Assembly (NCBI RefSeq): GCF_900100735.1
Contig: NZ_FNCJ01000003.1
Span: 372,001 to 436,000, forward strand
Direction of reading: 5' to 3'
Source of the DNA: Paraburkholderia phenazinium
Lineage (GTDB): Bacteria; Pseudomonadota; Gammaproteobacteria; Burkholderiales; Burkholderiaceae
DNA: 64,000 bases
Made by a program: the position numbers and the translations under genes. The notes beneath the pieces are model-generated. The model was given only the letters and a program-made list of their open reading frames with translations. It did not search any database and was not told the DNA's origin. Below, one piece after another: positions 18,746 to 25,554 of the stretch (its first letter is position 1; every line of letters begins with the position of its first letter).

Positions 18746-19357
18746 TTACCCGCGCGTGGGATAAACGCCTTGCAGCGCGATGATGCAGGTCAGACCCAGA
18801 TAGGGATTGCGCAGCGGCGTCGGCAGGCTGTTGCCGGTCGAGCTGTTCTGGATCGCCGGCGCGCTCCCCTGCAGCGACACGTTGATGGGCGCCAGCGACG
18901 TATTGGCCGTGTTCGAGCTGTAGAGCGACACGTCGTGGCCGGAATAGGTCGGCGCACCCAGTACCGTGGTCGAGCTCGGCGTGTTCGACGTACCGGTGGT
19001 CTCGTTGTTCGCCGGAATCGACACCGTGCCGGACACCGTCACCCCACCCGCGGAACTGGCGACGTGCGTGTGCGAGGGCAACTGGTTGAGCGTCAGGGTG
19101 AAGTTCTCTTGCCCGCCCTCGTCGCCCGGCTCGATCGGCGTCAGGTTCAAGCCGTTGCCGGTGCCGACCGGGCTGCGGCCTTGCAGGTCCGGCAGGTTGA
19201 AGTTGGTCGTGCCATTGCCGCCGTAAGTGGTGCCGAGCAGCGCGAACAGCGCCTGGTTCTGCGTGACGGGCACCGTCTGACCCTGGCAAAGAGCCCAGCC
19301 GTAAGGTGCGAAGGTGAAGCCGACCATACGGATTTCGCCGAGAAACGGATCGCTCAT
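18746..19357 (-). CDS. Phage tail-collar / microcystin-dependent-type protein
   Basis: A 203-residue protein. The ATG at 19357 is preceded by AGGAGG at 5 bases. It begins MSDPFLGEIRMVGFTFAPYGWALCQGQ and continues through NQALFALLGTTYGGNGTTNFNLPDLQGRSPVG, the tail-collar domain found in phage tail fibres and in chromosomal MdpB-like proteins. The middle is a Thr/Ser/Gly-rich stretch and the end is NPYLGLTCIIALQGVYPTRG. It lies 58 bases upstream of the giant surface-protein gene in the same direction. No other phage structural genes are present, so it is a domesticated companion rather than a prophage piece. Its role in surface-protein assembly is inferred. Confidence 0.88.
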   Translation of the reverse strand: MSDPFLGEIRMVGFTFAPYGWALCQGQTVPVTQNQALFALLGTTYGGNGTTNFNLPDLQGRSPVGTGNGLNLTPIEPGDEGGQENFTLTLNQLPSHTHVASSAGGVTVSGTVSIPANNETTGTSNTPSSTTVLGAPTYSGHDVSLYSSNTANTSLAPINVSLQGSAPAIQNSSTGNSLPTPLRNPYLGLTCIIALQGVYPTRG

Positions 19358-19383
19358 CAAAGCCTCCTGTGGGAAAGGTGGAA

Positions 19384-19725
19384 CTACGCCGCGCGCTGCA
19401 CGCCGCCTGCTCGCTCTACCGGCTCGGGCGAGCGCAGGCAATGCATCACCGCAGTCAGCGTCGCGCGGCCGCGCACGGGCGCCGTGGGCGTGACGAGCAG
19501 ATCCCATGCGTCGCCGCCGGGCGCGGTGATGCGAAACACGTCTTGAGGAAGATGAACGCCGGCCGGCAGTTCGAAGACCGCCGAATAGCAGACGTAGGAG
19601 TCGTCCATGGGAACGCCCGACGGTGCAGCGCTCAGGTGCGCTTCGACAGAACGGCCGTCCGGCAAACCGAGCAGGAACGGCTGCCCGAGTGCCGCGACGA
19701 GCGCGGCGTGGGTAGGTACGGACAT
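19384..19725 (-). CDS. DUF6916-type small protein
   Basis: A 113-residue protein with the pattern HAALVAALGQPFLLGLPDGRSVEAHLSAAP, YSAVFELPAGVHLPQDVFRITAPGGDAWDLLVTP, as in DUF6916. Members of this family sit next to tail-collar proteins in several proteobacteria. It has no signal peptide and looks like a small beta domain. It lies 26 bases upstream of the collar gene on the same strand, and GAGGGGG lies about 9 bases before its ATG. The function is unknown; the context suggests a structural or chaperone role for the collar protein. Confidence 0.75.
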   Translation of the reverse strand: MSVPTHAALVAALGQPFLLGLPDGRSVEAHLSAAPSGVPMDDSYVCYSAVFELPAGVHLPQDVFRITAPGGDAWDLLVTPTAPVRGRATLTAVMHCLRSPEPVERAGGVQRAA

Positions 19726-19839
19726 CTCGATGGCCCCCTCAAAGCCGCCGGAAACGGCTCCGGCGATATTGGTCTTGGTTGTTCACTGCTTGCTGTACCC
19801 AGGCCGCGCTTGCCGACCACCACCGCCTGAACTGCACCG

Positions 19840-20436
19840 CTATGCCGCTGCGGCTATCAGCCCGGCTAGCGGCGGCACAGCTCCTTCGCCATCGAACCGC
19901 ACGGCATCCCGGCGCATCACCTCGTAGACGCCGTTCTCGCCGGCCGGCACAAACCCAAGCCTTCGATACAGCGAGCGCACGGGGTTGCCGGACTCCACAT
20001 ACAGGCGCATCGGCATCGCACGGCGCGCCGCCTCGGCCACGAGCGCCTGCATGAGCCGCGTGCCGATGCCGGCGCCACGATGCTCGGGCAGGAGCGCGAT
20101 ATCGATCAGGCGCGCCTCGCTGCTGCTCCAGTCGTGGTAGAGACGTCCAACCGGCAGCGCGCCGAGCAGGACGACGTCGAAGCACCCACGCGGGTAATGA
20201 CGGCGGTAATAGGCGTCCTGCATCGCGAACTGTCCGGCGAGCAACGTGTCGATCTGGACAGCGCTCCAGCCCGCATTGGAGAATTCCGCGGCACGCGTGC
20301 TGATATAGACGGCGCGCAGGAATTCCCGGTCCGATTCCAGCGATGCCCGCAAGCCGATTTCGGCGCGCGCATCATTAATGGAAAATCCGGATCGGACAAT
20401 CGGCGAAACGATGGAGTCGACTGTGCAATGGTTCAT
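19840..20436 (-). CDS. GNAT-family N-acetyltransferase
   Basis: A 198-residue acetyltransferase. Motif A is clear: IDIALLPEHRGAGIGTRLMQALVAEAARR, with the acetyl-CoA-binding R/Q-x-x-G-x-G/A signature. Motif B follows as LYVESGNPVRSLYRRLGFVPAG. The start ATG at 20436 has only a weak ribosome-binding site. It is the first gene of the minus-strand train leading to the giant surface protein, and GNAT genes recur next to tail-collar proteins in related clusters. The substrate is unknown. Acetylation of a cluster component is possible but is not shown by the sequence. Confidence 0.85.
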   Translation of the reverse strand: MNHCTVDSIVSPIVRSGFSINDARAEIGLRASLESDREFLRAVYISTRAAEFSNAGWSAVQIDTLLAGQFAMQDAYYRRHYPRGCFDVVLLGALPVGRLYHDWSSSEARLIDIALLPEHRGAGIGTRLMQALVAEAARRAMPMRLYVESGNPVRSLYRRLGFVPAGENGVYEVMRRDAVRFDGEGAVPPLAGLIAAAA

Positions 20437-20949
20437 TTCAATTGCACGCTAATCCAGCGCGCCGGATATTATTTCAATGATTATTTCGTATGATGTTAGC
20501 CGAGCGGATATGACTATGCAATGACGCTTGCTTAAATCACGCTACGGACTTTCCCGCATTCTGTTTACAGACCGATTGCAATGTAATGATTATCGGCGCT
20601 GACTCCTGGAGCGGAAGCCCGGACAGCGGCCAATTTCCGCGGGCTTGCCGATGAGATATCAGGCAATTCGAAAGTATTTCGAAAGAAATATATGCCGCTA
20701 ACGTGCATTTTTTACCGCATGTAGCGATAATGCGCCTTGCCTGTTTTTAAAACGACCGTGCGCCTGAATCGTTTTTTGCTAAAACGTGAGAGGCTGAATC
20801 GGCGGAAAAGGACAACAGTTAAGCCCGAAGTGGGAGTTTGGCGAGCCATTAAAACGTATGCGATGGCTCGCCACGGCGTACATCCGGCGTTCAATTGCCG
20901 GCAGTCTGGTTATAGTGCCGAAGCCGCATTCGTCATGCTCTCGCAGCCT
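20437..20949. promoter_or_regulatory. AT-rich intergenic region upstream of the export cluster, with a hairpin
   Basis: About 510 bases without a convincing gene, clearly richer in A+T than its surroundings, so it probably carries the promoter of the minus-strand cluster. A perfect 10-bp inverted repeat with a 13-base loop lies at 20840-20849 / 20863-20872 (GGCGAGCCAT / ATGGCTCGCC). It is about 80 bases past the end of the gene at 20950. No T tract follows on either strand, so it is not a standard intrinsic terminator. TTCGAAAG-type repeats occur near 20670. Confidence 0.4.
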
Positions 20950-22335
20950 TCATTGCGACGCACCTTCAATTGTGATGTTCCGGATCACGGCCTCGGTTCG
21001 CCCATCCTCGTCGTCAATCGAGTCGGTCCACAGAATGCCGTATTCGGGAAGCCAGGTCGTGTGCCAACGGGCCATCGCGCCGCCCTTTTTGGCTCGGGCG
21101 CATTGCAGGCCGATGGCAGCGCCTTTCAGCGACGGAAAGATCTGCGAGGCTGGCGACGACTGACCGACCACACAGTCTGTCGACTTACCGCCCTCGGAGG
21201 GCTGCGGGGCGGCGATGTGAATGCTTTCGCCTGGCACGAGCGCACCGTTGGCTACAGCGATAGCACCAAGATCCTCGAGCGTGCCCATCTGGGTGGTCGC
21301 CATGCCGGTCCCAACGGTCTGAATGCGCAAACTTGCCAGACGGTAGCTCAAGGTGAAATCAGACCAGCCGTCGGCCGTGACGAGTTCCCCGATAACGCCG
21401 TTGTTGCGGCGATTGACGAATACGTCCTTGAACACGGCGTCATCGCCTGGCGTCGTCTTGTTCACCCACTGAGCGTCCACCGTAATCCGTGAATACGGCA
21501 ATGGGCGGCTGCCATCTGCCGGCAAGCTGCGGCGCATGGCTTCGGGTAAGCGGCGCTCATCGAAGTGCTCATCGAAATACGCCACCGAATCGTCAAGTAC
21601 CGACTGGAAGGCCGCTTTGCCGTGGCTCATCACTTGAAGAAAATCGTATGAGCCGCGTTCTCGCGTCGGCTCCGGAGATTTGTCGAGTGCGTCTATCGCA
21701 TAGACGAGCTGGCCGCACGGCCCGGGCGGGTATCCAGGCGTACCGGGTGGGAGCGGCGGGGTCGCGTTTAGACAAGCCTCCGCGTCCAGCAAGTCGGCCA
21801 GGCTGTAATGGTCAGCTGCGCGCCCGGACTTCGAGCTATCCATCGCGATCTGAAGCATCTCCATCCCATCTTCAAACGTGCGAGGCGAGGCTTTCTTCGC
21901 GAACGCCATAAAGTCCGTCTCCTGCAACGGAGACGTGCGGCAGTCATTCGCCGGGTCGGTTGCGATATCTTTCAGCAGCCGCATCACTTTTAGCCGATCA
22001 TCCGGCGAGAGCCCGATAGCCCAGAACGCGCTCAATTTAGGCATTTGCCCCGCGCCGACAGGCCGCCATGCAGGATCGCGCGCGATCTTGACGACCCAGT
22101 AGGTAATGACGCGCCCTTGCTCAGAATCAGGATCGATCCCATTAGCGATCAGTTTTTGGCGAAAATAATCGGGGTTTGGCGTCGAGAAATAACCTGTTGC
22201 CGGACTTCCTTGCACCGTGGCTGACGCTGGGGGCGATTCCGGCTCTGCCGGCGCTACGTCCAGGCCAACTCCAAAGGCCGTCGACGTCAAAAGCGCCAGC
22301 AACAGCCCGGATAATCTGGTTTTGCAATTCATCAT
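20950..22335 (-). CDS. Secreted protein of unknown function
   Basis: A 461-residue protein. The ATG at 22335 gives a clear signal peptide (MMNCKTRLSGLLLALLTSTAFG). The frame extends to a TTG at 22398, but the intervening bases form a hairpin and the signal peptide argues for 22335. The mature part has a Pro-rich start, then SPDDRLKVMRLLKDIATDP and DHYSLADLLDAEACLN. It contains paired cysteines but no catalytic motif that I recognise. It follows an AIM24-family gene on the same strand, so the pair probably forms an operon. Periplasmic or extracellular location is inferred from the signal peptide. No family is named. Confidence 0.7.
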   Translation of the reverse strand: MMNCKTRLSGLLLALLTSTAFGVGLDVAPAEPESPPASATVQGSPATGYFSTPNPDYFRQKLIANGIDPDSEQGRVITYWVVKIARDPAWRPVGAGQMPKLSAFWAIGLSPDDRLKVMRLLKDIATDPANDCRTSPLQETDFMAFAKKASPRTFEDGMEMLQIAMDSSKSGRAADHYSLADLLDAEACLNATPPLPPGTPGYPPGPCGQLVYAIDALDKSPEPTRERGSYDFLQVMSHGKAAFQSVLDDSVAYFDEHFDERRLPEAMRRSLPADGSRPLPYSRITVDAQWVNKTTPGDDAVFKDVFVNRRNNGVIGELVTADGWSDFTLSYRLASLRIQTVGTGMATTQMGTLEDLGAIAVANGALVPGESIHIAAPQPSEGGKSTDCVVGQSSPASQIFPSLKGAAIGLQCARAKKGGAMARWHTTWLPEYGILWTDSIDDEDGRTEAVIRNITIEGASQ

Positions 22336-22373
22336 TGGTATTTTTTTAATCGTCAAGCGGAAATGCTCTGCCA

Positions 22374-22394
22374 GCTTCGGAGCAAACCCGAAGC
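22374..22394 (-). terminator. Intercistronic hairpin after the AIM24 gene
   Basis: A 7-bp perfect stem (GCTTCGG / CCGAAGC) with a 7-base loop begins immediately after the AIM24 stop codon. It is followed by TGGCAGAG and not by a T run, so it is more likely an mRNA-processing or attenuation structure between the two genes than a strong terminator. Confidence 0.4.
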
Positions 22395-23096
22395 TCAATT
22401 GTCGGCAGTTTCGGTGTTGACATACATCGATTGAATGCCCACGCGTCCCGGTCCCGTGAAGCGGTTGACGATGAAATTCATGCCGGCTCCAAAGAACCCG
22501 CTCGTGAGCCTGTCAACCACGGTTTCCATTTTGACGCCCGGCGTCTTGTACAGCCACCCACCCGGTTCGATGTCGATGGTCTCGCCGGCCGCGAGTTCCT
22601 TCTCGAACACGTTCCCGTAGCCGTGTAGCCAGAGCACGCCTTCGTTCGACTCGCTGCGGAACTTATCGATGAAGAAGCCCGTTTGGCCGAACAGCATGTT
22701 GCTGATACCGCGCACGCGTTCGAAGGTGTATTCGATGTTCGCGGTTGCAGCGAGGAACTGATGTTCGCGGACATGCAGTTCCTCGCCTCTTCCGAGGTGA
22801 ATCGGAACGATGTGCCCTGCCCCATCCCGGCTGAAAGCGATGACGCCATTGCCGCTCGCCTCCGTGACGAAAATCTGCATGCCCGCCATCATGCGCTTCA
22901 AGGCGCCTTTCATCGGGCGCAAGCCGATCTTCACGTTTGAATTCTTCCAGAGCAGGATGTGGTGCTCGAAGAAGACCGACTGACGCGACACATCGACCGA
23001 GAGCACCGGCACAAGCTCGCCGCCAATGTGATAGGTGACGCCGCCATAGGTTTCGTCGGTGGCGCTGGTGGGCATGAGGGTCGGTAACTGGTTCAT
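22395..23096 (-). CDS. AIM24-family protein
   Basis: A 233-residue beta-rich protein of the AIM24 (tryptophan RNA-binding-attenuator-like fold) family. Typical segments are LSVDVSRQSVFFEHHILLWKNSNVKIGLRP, AFSRDGAGHIVPIHLGRGEELHVREHQFLAAT, GFFIDKFRSESNEGVLWLHGYGNVFEKELAAGE and VVDRLTSGFFGAGMNFIVNRFTGPGRVGIQS. There is no signal peptide or membrane span. Bacterial members are poorly characterised. It is the upstream partner of the unknown secreted protein, separated by a hairpin, and lies 87 bases after the small HTH gene. Confidence 0.85.
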   Translation of the reverse strand: MNQLPTLMPTSATDETYGGVTYHIGGELVPVLSVDVSRQSVFFEHHILLWKNSNVKIGLRPMKGALKRMMAGMQIFVTEASGNGVIAFSRDGAGHIVPIHLGRGEELHVREHQFLAATANIEYTFERVRGISNMLFGQTGFFIDKFRSESNEGVLWLHGYGNVFEKELAAGETIDIEPGGWLYKTPGVKMETVVDRLTSGFFGAGMNFIVNRFTGPGRVGIQSMYVNTETADN

Positions 23097-23183
23097 TCTT
23101 GAGTGGCCTCGTTGTACACACGTGATGTGATAGTTTTCTCGCTCTGCACACGCGAGAATCGCCTTGCGCTTTTCCTGGTAGTG

Positions 23184-23402
23184 TTAAGCACTTTCGCTGC
23201 GATTCTCGAGAATCTCCTGCACAAACTTCCACGCCATGTCAGGCATGTTTCGATACTCGCTTGACTCGGGCGACAGTAACCAGTTATCCAAAGTCCGCTT
23301 CTTCGTGCCGATCCGCTCGGCGAACTGCTCACGCGTCATGCCCAGCTCACTCATCGCATGACGCAGAAACTCTTGCTGCGGTTGAGGCGCGCCTTTTTTC
23401 AC
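23184..23402 (-). CDS. Small helix-turn-helix protein
   Basis: A 72-residue protein with FLRHAMSELGMTREQFAERIGTKKRTLDNWLLSPES, a Cro/C1-like helix-turn-helix. The ATG overlaps the stop of the DUF2442 gene by 4 bases (ATGA). As the third gene of a DUF4160-DUF2442-HTH unit it probably represses that unit, which has a strong palindrome in front of its first gene. The tail (DMAWKFVQEILENRSESA) is short, so there is no separate ligand domain. Confidence 0.8.
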   Translation of the reverse strand: MKKGAPQPQQEFLRHAMSELGMTREQFAERIGTKKRTLDNWLLSPESSEYRNMPDMAWKFVQEILENRSESA

Positions 23403-23656
23403 GCTGCGCCCCCCGGCTTGTGCCCACTCACCTCGTCATACATCGCATCAGGCGCGATATCGACGCCGTTGGGCCACACCACCACTCCATCGCGGATCGT
23501 AGCGAGCGCAAAGTAGGACTCGTCGGCGAGCGGGGCAAACACGCCGCTGAAATCGTCTTTCGACATATCCACTACACCGCGCAGTCCATCGGCGAAACCT
23601 ACTTCGAGCCGATGGCCGGGCAATACCTTCAACGCTGTCACGTTCCACGCAATCAT
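23399..23656 (-). CDS. DUF2442-family protein
   Basis: An 85-residue protein. The ATG at 23656 gives MIAWNVTALKVLPGHRLEVGFADGLRGVVDMSKDDF, the usual DUF2442 start, and GGAG lies 8 bases upstream. The frame stays open further upstream, but that part overlaps the DUF4160 gene and does not resemble the family. The sequence SYFALATIRDGVVVWPNGVDIAPDAMYDEV completes the domain. DUF2442 and DUF4160 genes occur as neighbours in many genomes and have been suggested as toxin-antitoxin-like pairs; no activity is known to me. Confidence 0.85.
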   Translation of the reverse strand: MIAWNVTALKVLPGHRLEVGFADGLRGVVDMSKDDFSGVFAPLADESYFALATIRDGVVVWPNGVDIAPDAMYDEVSGHKPGGAA

Positions 23657-23661
23657 GATGT

Positions 23662-23921
23662 TCACTCCAGTGGAGCGATCGGTTTCGGTGTCGCAAGCGC
23701 GCGGCACAGTTCCCAATCCTCGTTGAGTTCGGCCCGGTGTTCCGATGCCCATTCGAGGACCAGCGCCAGCGCCCGCTTTGGCAACGATCCCCGGATGACT
23801 TCGAGCGTATCGATGCGGATCAAGGCCTCAAAATCCCCGTAGCGCGCATGAAAATGGGCAGGGTTGTGATCTCGCCAGTACATGCTGATGATAATTCCGA
23901 AAACACGCTAATGGTCGGCAC
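23662..23921 (-). pseudogene. DUF4160-family protein with an apparent one-base frameshift
   Basis: From an internal ATG at 23883 the frame reads MYWRDHNPAHFHARYGDFEALIRIDTLEV, a clear DUF4160 protein, but the family N-terminus (MPTISxFxGI) is missing. A GTG at 23921, behind a perfect AGGAGG, encodes V-P-T-I-S-V-F in another frame. Adding one T in the TTTT run at about 23900-23903 would join the two into a standard DUF4160 protein (about 86 residues). So this is either a natural one-base deletion or a sequencing error in a homopolymer. The gene is first in the DUF4160-DUF2442-HTH unit. Confidence 0.75.
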
Positions 23922-23934
23922 ACGGACCTCCTAA

Positions 23935-23955
23935 AATATACTCAACGAGTATATT
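23935..23955 (-). promoter_or_regulatory. Perfect operator palindrome before the DUF4160 unit
   Basis: A 9-bp perfect inverted repeat, AATATACTC-AAC-GAGTATATT, lies only a few bases upstream of the AGGAGG that serves the GTG at 23921. Its position over the expected promoter or transcript start makes it a likely operator. The best candidate binder is the HTH protein encoded as third gene of the same unit. Confidence 0.6.
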
Positions 23956-23992
23956 AGTGCAGGTTGTCTGGAGCGTCGAGCCATCTTCGACC

Positions 23993-25285
23993 TCACTCTG
24001 TATATCGGCCGGTGTGAGCTCGCTCTTGAATGGAGGCGCCTCGTCCTATGACAGGCGCCGTCTGCCGCCCGGCAATGACAATGAACGCGACGGATAGCAG
24101 CGCGCAGACGGCGCCGAGCATGATCGAGGCGGCATAGCTCTGATAGACGTCGAACAGCAGCCCGCCGAGGCTCCCTCCCGCGATGGCGGCAATGCCCACT
24201 GAGATATAGAGCGCACCGAGAATCGCCCCGAGATTGGCAGTACCGAACCAGCTGGCTGCGACCGACGGATAGAGAGAGATGCAGCCACCATTCGCCACGC
24301 CGAAGAGCACCGCGAACACGGCGAGCGATGCGAAGCCGTGAGCGCCGAGCCAGAAGCCATTCAGGACGGCAAGTGCCAAGGTCAGGCAGACCAGCAGGCG
24401 CTTTGCACCAATCCGGTCGCCGATGCTGCCCAGGAAGAGCCGCCCCGCCACATTGCCGACACCGATCAACCCAATCAGCAGATTGGCTTGGGTTGCCGAG
24501 ATACCGAGTTGCCGCGCATACGGATTGATGTGCACGAGCGCGAGAAAGAGGCCCACGGAGCCGAGCAAAATCGCCCCGAAGTACCACCAGAACCGCCCGC
24601 TGCGAATTGCCTCGGCAAGTCGCACGCCGGTCTGCTGCATAGAGCGAGGCATCGTGCCAGCAGCGCTGACGGTGCCGGGTTGCCGGTCTCCGTCGGGAAG
24701 CAGCCCGAGCGCTTGCGGGCTGCCCCGGATCAGCATCGCGGCAGCGATGCCAACCACCGCGATCGCCGCTGCAAAGATCCGCATGGTCGCTTCCCACGAT
24801 ACATGCTGCATCAGCAGTCCGGCGAGCGTCGGCCCGGCGAATGTGCCGAGCCCGGTGCCCGCGAGAGCGATACCGGAGGCCTTGCTGCGCTTCCTCACGA
24901 ACCAGCGTTGGACCGCCGTCACGGAAGGAACATAGACAAGCCCCACGCCCAGCCCGACCAGCGAACAGAACGATACGAGAAAGAGCCGCAGGGAACCTGT
25001 CGCGACGCTGCTGACAAAGAAGCCGAGTGCGAGCAAGACGATGCCCGCGCTGACGACCCGCCTCGTCGAAATGCGGTCAGCAAGGGAACCAGAAAAAACA
25101 CCGACCGTGTAGTAGATGAACGCCGTGAGCGAGAACACCGACGCCACGGAAAAACGTCCTGCGTCGAAGTTCGCCTGGATATGCGAGAAGAATGCGCCGA
25201 AGGAATACGCGGCGCCGAAGATAAGTGCGAGCAGCAGATGCGCCGCGCATACGACATACCAGCCTGGAAACACTTGGCCTTTCAT
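23993..25285 (-). CDS. MFS transporter, OxlT/monocarboxylate-like
   Basis: A 430-residue carrier with 12 predicted membrane spans. The ATG at 25285 (MKGQVFPGWYVVCAAHLLLALIFGAAYSFGAFF) has AAGGA six bases upstream; a GTG or ATG start ten codons further up lacks this. The N-terminal GWYVV..F-G-x-x-Y-S-F-G-x-F-F pattern and GLADR-type loop (GSLADRISTRRVVSAG) match the oxalate/formate antiporter branch. The substrate is probably a small organic acid, but is not determined. It is divergent from an NCS1 permease, and the shared intergenic region has two operator palindromes. Confidence 0.88.
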   Translation of the reverse strand: MKGQVFPGWYVVCAAHLLLALIFGAAYSFGAFFSHIQANFDAGRFSVASVFSLTAFIYYTVGVFSGSLADRISTRRVVSAGIVLLALGFFVSSVATGSLRLFLVSFCSLVGLGVGLVYVPSVTAVQRWFVRKRSKASGIALAGTGLGTFAGPTLAGLLMQHVSWEATMRIFAAAIAVVGIAAAMLIRGSPQALGLLPDGDRQPGTVSAAGTMPRSMQQTGVRLAEAIRSGRFWWYFGAILLGSVGLFLALVHINPYARQLGISATQANLLIGLIGVGNVAGRLFLGSIGDRIGAKRLLVCLTLALAVLNGFWLGAHGFASLAVFAVLFGVANGGCISLYPSVAASWFGTANLGAILGALYISVGIAAIAGGSLGGLLFDVYQSYAASIMLGAVCALLSVAFIVIAGRQTAPVIGRGASIQERAHTGRYTE

Positions 25286-25362
25286 AGACGATCCTTTGCG
25301 GTTAGCCTGCGCCATCGACGACGCCCGGCCTCTTGCCCATGGCCCCCACTCGAACGAGCGAG

Positions 25363-25374
25363 ATGTCTATACAT
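25363..25374. promoter_or_regulatory. HutC/GntR-type operator palindrome, copy 1
   Basis: ATGTCTATACAT contains GTCTATAC, which fits the GTnTAnAC core bound by HutC-subfamily GntR regulators. It lies between the divergent MFS and NCS1 permease genes. A second copy is 62 bases away, about six helical turns. Confidence 0.5.
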
Positions 25375-25424
25375 ATCGCCCATCCAATGACCGCACAACC
25401 GGGTAACCACCTATTTGTGCAAAA

Positions 25425-25436
25425 TTGTCTATACAA
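25425..25436. promoter_or_regulatory. HutC/GntR-type operator palindrome, copy 2
   Basis: TTGTCTATACAA shares the same GTCTATAC core as the copy at 25363 and has matching outer TTGT/ACAA arms. Two copies in phase within one divergent promoter region suggest joint control of both transporters by an unlinked GntR-type regulator. No such regulator gene is in this window. Confidence 0.5.
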
Positions 25437-25554
25437 GTAAATTCTTAGCCAAATTGAATCAATTTCGACATGACCGGTTACCGATAACCCCGGCTGCCAG
25501 GCGCAGTGAATCGTGACCGGCAGCATCCGAATGAAGCGTTCTGGAGAATGTTCC

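Noticed and set aside
11653..18783. Long plus-strand open frames opposite the giant repeat gene (for example 14677-16833 and 16891-18783)
   Set aside because: They are Arg/Gly/His-rich mirror frames of a GC-rich repetitive gene, with no family resemblance or ribosome-binding sites.
18746..19725. Prophage remnant
   Set aside because: Only collar and DUF6916 genes are present; no terminase, capsid, integrase or lysis genes nearby.
20712..20894. 60-residue minus-strand frame in the AT-rich intergenic region
   Set aside because: Spans the perfect hairpin at 20840-20872 and has no ribosome-binding site or known resemblance.
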